From Actinomycetota bacterium (GTDB lineage Bacteria > Actinomycetota > CADDZG01 > JAHWKV01 > JAOPZY01), in assembly GCA_025963875.1 (NCBI GenBank), contig JAOPZY010000023.1, positions 1-59,472 on the forward strand: a stretch of DNA of 59,472 nt, read 5' to 3'. Every line of letters starts with the position of its first letter. Position 1 is the stretch's first letter. Below the pieces are notes generated by a model. That model ran no database searches and was not told the origin of the DNA. It saw only the letters and a list, made by a program, of their open reading frames with translations. Shown here in pieces: positions 57,063-59,472 of this stretch. A program made the translations under genes and the position numbers.

Positions 57063-57935
57063 TCAGAAGCGCTTCACGAGGGTGGCGACCGTCACGTGCG
57101 GCCAGCTCAGCCCGAGGAAGTTCAGCAGGACCGTCTGCGTGTACTGCAACTGCAGGAAGCTGCCGTTTCCGTGCTTGACCGTCTCGATCCAGAACGTCGC
57201 GGTCATCTGCGCCGCGTCGGCGTTGGCGATCAGGAACGGGATGTTCTCGACGCCGCCGCCGCCGTTGTTGATCTTGTGGACGGTGGGCGGGTTCGTGCCC
57301 TCGGTGAAGCTTGCCACCGTCCCGATGTTGAGGACGACGGTCTCCGTGATGGTCTGGCCCGCGATGGCCGCCGCAAGGGCGACATTGGGGTTGGTCACCA
57401 TCGCCTGCGTGATCCCGGCCGGCACCGGGTTGGTGCGGAACGGGTTCGGTGGCCCGAGGTTGTACTCGGGGAAGCCGTTGGGTGTGTTCTGTGGCGGCAC
57501 ATTGCCACCGACGGGGAACGGCACCGTGTTCGCGAAGGCGAACTTCGGCACGGTCACCGTGAAGGCTGTCCCCTCCGCAGCGAGGGCGTTGCCGTGTGGG
57601 ATTGTCGCCAGGCGCGTGACGCTCGCGGTCTCCACCGGGTCGGTCGTCGACGGCACGTTGATCCAGATGCCCGGCTCCAGGTGGAGCGCACCGCCGTCGG
57701 TGGCGTCGCTGATCTGCTGCAGGTAGTGGAGGCCGAACAGGTCGATGTCGTTCTGGCCGCTCCCGCGGTTGGGGATGGACGAGCCGATCGTTCGGAAGTC
57801 GAGCTCCTCGTTGGTCAGGTTGAGCTCCAGGAAGATGTCGTTGTGGCCCTCGAAGTCCGGTCGGGCGATGAGGTTGAACCCCCTGCCGGCCCAACGGCCG
57901 TTGAGCTTGGCGAGCAGGCCGAGGTTGGCGATCAC
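57063..57935 (-). CDS. Lipocalin-like (heme-binding-protein-type) beta-barrel protein
   Basis: A 290-residue beta-rich protein. Near the N-terminus LLAKLNGRWAGRGFNLIARPDF recalls lipocalin/nitrobindin barrels. Further phrases DIFLELNLTNEELDFRTIG, IDLFGLHYLQQISD, LHLEPGIWINVP and TLATIPHGN-type segments match a bacterial family often named heme-binding protein, though I see no certain heme ligand. The C-terminus repeats the barrel pattern (NIPFLIANADAAQMTATFWIETVKH). No ribosome site precedes the GTG; upstream, in the same frame and only 13 codons away, a TAG ends the small frame 57975-58118, so the two may be one interrupted gene. Confidence 0.65.
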   Translation of the reverse strand: MIANLGLLAKLNGRWAGRGFNLIARPDFEGHNDIFLELNLTNEELDFRTIGSSIPNRGSGQNDIDLFGLHYLQQISDATDGGALHLEPGIWINVPSTTDPVETASVTRLATIPHGNALAAEGTAFTVTVPKFAFANTVPFPVGGNVPPQNTPNGFPEYNLGPPNPFRTNPVPAGITQAMVTNPNVALAAAIAGQTITETVVLNIGTVASFTEGTNPPTVHKINNGGGGVENIPFLIANADAAQMTATFWIETVKHGNGSFLQLQYTQTVLLNFLGLSWPHVTVATLVKRF

Positions 57936-57974
57936 CGTATCGGGCGGCGGCGCTGCCCGGAACGACGGGATCCG

Positions 57975-58118
57975 CTAGAGGATCGGGGTGACCACGTCGG
58001 GCACAGGCGTCGGGGCCGTTTGGACGGCCCCCGTCACAGCACCCGTGACGTCGGTGACCACGTTGCCCACAGCGGCGCCGACCGCCCCGAGGGCCGACGA
58101 GATTGGATTGTCAGGCAT
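57975..58118 (-). CDS. 47-residue frame ending at an in-frame TAG before the lipocalin-like gene
   Basis: An ATG with a good AAAGGA site opens MPDNPISSALGAVGAAVGNV and a Gly/Ala/Val/Thr-rich stretch, then PTPVPDVVTPIL and TAG. The frame after the TAG continues without another stop through RIPSFRAAPPPDTV into the 57063-57935 protein. Either this is a separate small hydrophobic protein, or it is the true N-terminus of the larger protein interrupted by a nonsense codon or read through. The ribosome site favours translation starting here. Confidence 0.55.
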   Translation of the reverse strand: MPDNPISSALGAVGAAVGNVVTDVTGAVTGAVQTAPTPVPDVVTPIL

Positions 58119-58420
58119 TGACTTGTCCTTTCATGCCGGGTCATTCCGTGACCCGGTGGCGCGTAGCGAATCGGCGGATGGTGTGCGGCTGTTCGTCGTT
58201 GGCGACCCCCTCCGGCCATGCTCTCCGCCGCCCTCGCGCTAAATGGCGCGTTCCCTGCGTTTGGCTCGTAAGCATCAAACCTTACAAACCATGTCACCCA
58301 CAATGGTGCACGCACCCCAAACCGCACGGTGGTGCTGACACCAAGGTCCGAGCGCGAGTTCAGGAGCCGGAATTCCCCACCCCTGGACGCCCGGTGGCGA
58401 CGTGCGCGTAAGCTGGAGCC
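58119..58420. promoter_or_regulatory. Divergent spacer before the metalloprotease gene
   Basis: These 302 bp hold no supported gene. TAAGCT (58409-58414) followed 6 bp later by the ATG at 58421 is a leaderless-type -10 for the right-hand gene, although GGAG also lies just before the ATG. The leftward gene has an AAAGGA site at about 58125. Confidence 0.4.
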
Positions 58421-59472
58421 ATGGACATCGACCCCGTGGAGATCGGGATGGCGCTCTCATCCATCCCGCTCTTCCGCGAGCTGCAACGGCTCCTCATGTC
58501 GCAGAGCAGCCCGGTCAATTGGGAGATCGCCGGGCAGATCTCCACCGCCGTCGCTCAGATGCGAGGGTCGGGCGACCGGCCCGGTCCCGGGGAGCAGGCG
58601 GAGTTCGAGGAAGACTGCCGGCTCGCCGAGATGCGGGTTGGCCAGCTCACCGGCCTCGAGTCCCCCGGGTCGATCACCAAGGTGGAGGTCGTCGACCGGG
58701 TCGAGTGGGCCCAGGCCAACCTCGAGGCCATCCGCCCCTTCATGGAGCGCCTCTCGGCCGGACTTGGGGGAGCACTCAGCGGGGGCCTCGGCAACCTGGG
58801 AGGCCCCGGCGGCTTCGGGGCCACGAGCGGTTCGGAGGAGGAGGCAGCCGCCGTGCCGATGAGCGCCGCCCTCGGCATGCTCGGGCCGCTCATCTTCGGG
58901 CTCGAGGTCGGCTTCCTGATGGGCTTCCTGTCCCGACGGGTGCTGGGGCAGTACGACCTCTGCCTTCCCCGCGGCGACGGCAACCGTCTCTGGTTCGTCT
59001 ACCCCAACATCGCCGAAGCCCAGGCCAGCCTCGGGCTCGACGCCCGGCAGTTCCGCATGTGGCTGGCACTCCACGAGGTCACCCACCGGTTGGAGTTCGC
59101 TTCGATCCCGTGGGTGCGCAGCCACTTCACCGGGCTCGTCGAGCGCTTCATCGACGCTGCCGAGATCGACTCCGGCGAGGCGATGAGCCGGCTGCAGTCC
59201 CTCGGCGATCCCGAGCAGCTGAGCCATCTCATGTCGCATCCCGAGGAGCTGCTCCCGATGTTGATCACCCCGCCGCAGCAGGAGTTGGCCCGGCAGATCG
59301 AGACGCTGATGGCGTTGCTCGAGGGCTACACCGAGTGGGTCATGGAGCAGATCGGCTCGGAGCTGTTGCCGGAGTTCTCGAAGATCCGGGAGGGGCTCAG
59401 CCGCCGGAAGGCGGAGCGGTCGTCGGTCGAACGGCTGCTGGAGGGCCTCCTCGGCATCGACCTCAAGCCCGC
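58421..59472 (+). CDS. DUF2342 zinc-dependent metalloprotease (coenzyme F420 biosynthesis-associated family), cut by window edge
   Basis: The frame is open from the ATG to the right edge, about 350 codons. It has the DUF2342 pattern: early NWEIAGQISTAVAQM, then LTGLESP, VEVVDRVEWAQANLEAIRPFMERL and a Gly-rich helix pair GMLGPLIFGLEVGFLMGFLSRRVLGQYDL. VYPNIAEAQASLGLDARQFRMWLALHEVTHRLEF follows, with a zinc-type HExxH at about residue 216. The family is actinobacterial (Rv3195 in M. tuberculosis) and is normally next to YlbL. It is not an enzyme of F420 synthesis by any motif seen; the name comes from co-occurrence. Confidence 0.9.
   Translation, partial: MDIDPVEIGMALSSIPLFRELQRLLMSQSSPVNWEIAGQISTAVAQMRGSGDRPGPGEQAEFEEDCRLAEMRVGQLTGLESPGSITKVEVVDRVEWAQANLEAIRPFMERLSAGLGGALSGGLGNLGGPGGFGATSGSEEEAAAVPMSAALGMLGPLIFGLEVGFLMGFLSRRVLGQYDLCLPRGDGNRLWFVYPNIAEAQASLGLDARQFRMWLALHEVTHRLEFASIPWVRSHFTGLVERFIDAAEIDSGEAMSRLQSLGDPEQLSHLMSHPEELLPMLITPPQQELARQIETLMALLEGYTEWVMEQIGSELLPEFSKIREGLSRRKAERSSVERLLEGLLGIDLKP

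Overview
The window is GC-rich chromosomal DNA from an Actinomycetota bacterium, probably a deep or uncultured lineage. Taxon markers seen directly are a WhiB-type Fe-S regulator, a BldC-like MerR regulator, a SigR/RsrA redox pair, a PdtaS-type kinase, a UPF0182 giant membrane protein, a YlbL-type PDZ-Lon protease and a DUF2342 zinc metalloprotease. Many genes start with TANNNT followed 6-7 nt later by ATG/GTG, the leaderless arrangement common in Actinobacteria. No insertion sequence, CRISPR array, rRNA or intact prophage was seen.

Layout. 0-5 kb: a drug-efflux block (DHA2 MFS pump, divergent MarR regulator, DrrAB-like ABC exporter). 5-10 kb: secreted and membrane stress proteins (duplicated-domain secreted protein, SHOCT protein, HtrA-type protease), then a second MarR/ABC locus whose ATPase gene has been reduced to about 20 codons. 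10-14 kb: DUF5335, DinB-like and two VOC genes, a His/Cys-rich protein and an inhibitory-type serpin. 14-18 kb: signalling genes (REC-HD-GYP, PAS hybrid kinase, stand-alone receiver) and tRNA-Arg(CCG). 18-21.7 kb: argS-lysA and a CHRD protein. 22-24.2 kb: a SigB/SigF-type sigma factor with two anti-sigma-like ATPases and a STAS antagonist. 25.5-33.5 kb: a frameshifted Uma2 gene, then sbcC-sbcD-herA-nurA with ku divergent, a DNA-end-processing block. 33.8-38 kb: whiB, pdtaS, DUF2203, DUF5317, bldC-like, rsrA, sigR, a gene order resembling the whiB1-pdtaS-rshA-sigH region of Mycobacterium tuberculosis. 38-49.4 kb: MscS channel, initiator tRNA, UPF0182, a DivIVA/MuF-like protein, a FecR-like lipoprotein, a 1010-residue histidine kinase and YlbL. 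49.7-58.1 kb: an accessory-looking stretch (subtilase, MreB, LysR, the TusA-like/di-iron, acyl-CoA-dehydrogenase-like and cytosolic binding-protein operon, lipocalin-like protein) between YlbL and the DUF2342 metalloprotease, which are near neighbours in mycobacteria.

The most unusual signals are these. (1) A dispersed family of nested palindromes (outer arms, T/A-rich shoulder, inner hairpin) sits only at gene 3' ends or in convergent spacers, including a cluster at 29.77-29.98 kb and a matched pair just downstream of the two tRNA genes. (2) A second, shorter palindrome is built into two unrelated proteins in the same reading frame. (3) A LysR-controlled operon combines a TusA-like/di-iron protein without the usual Cys, an acyl-CoA-dehydrogenase-fold protein without the usual catalytic Glu, and a PhnD-like binding protein without a signal peptide. 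This operon is the best candidate here for an undescribed system.
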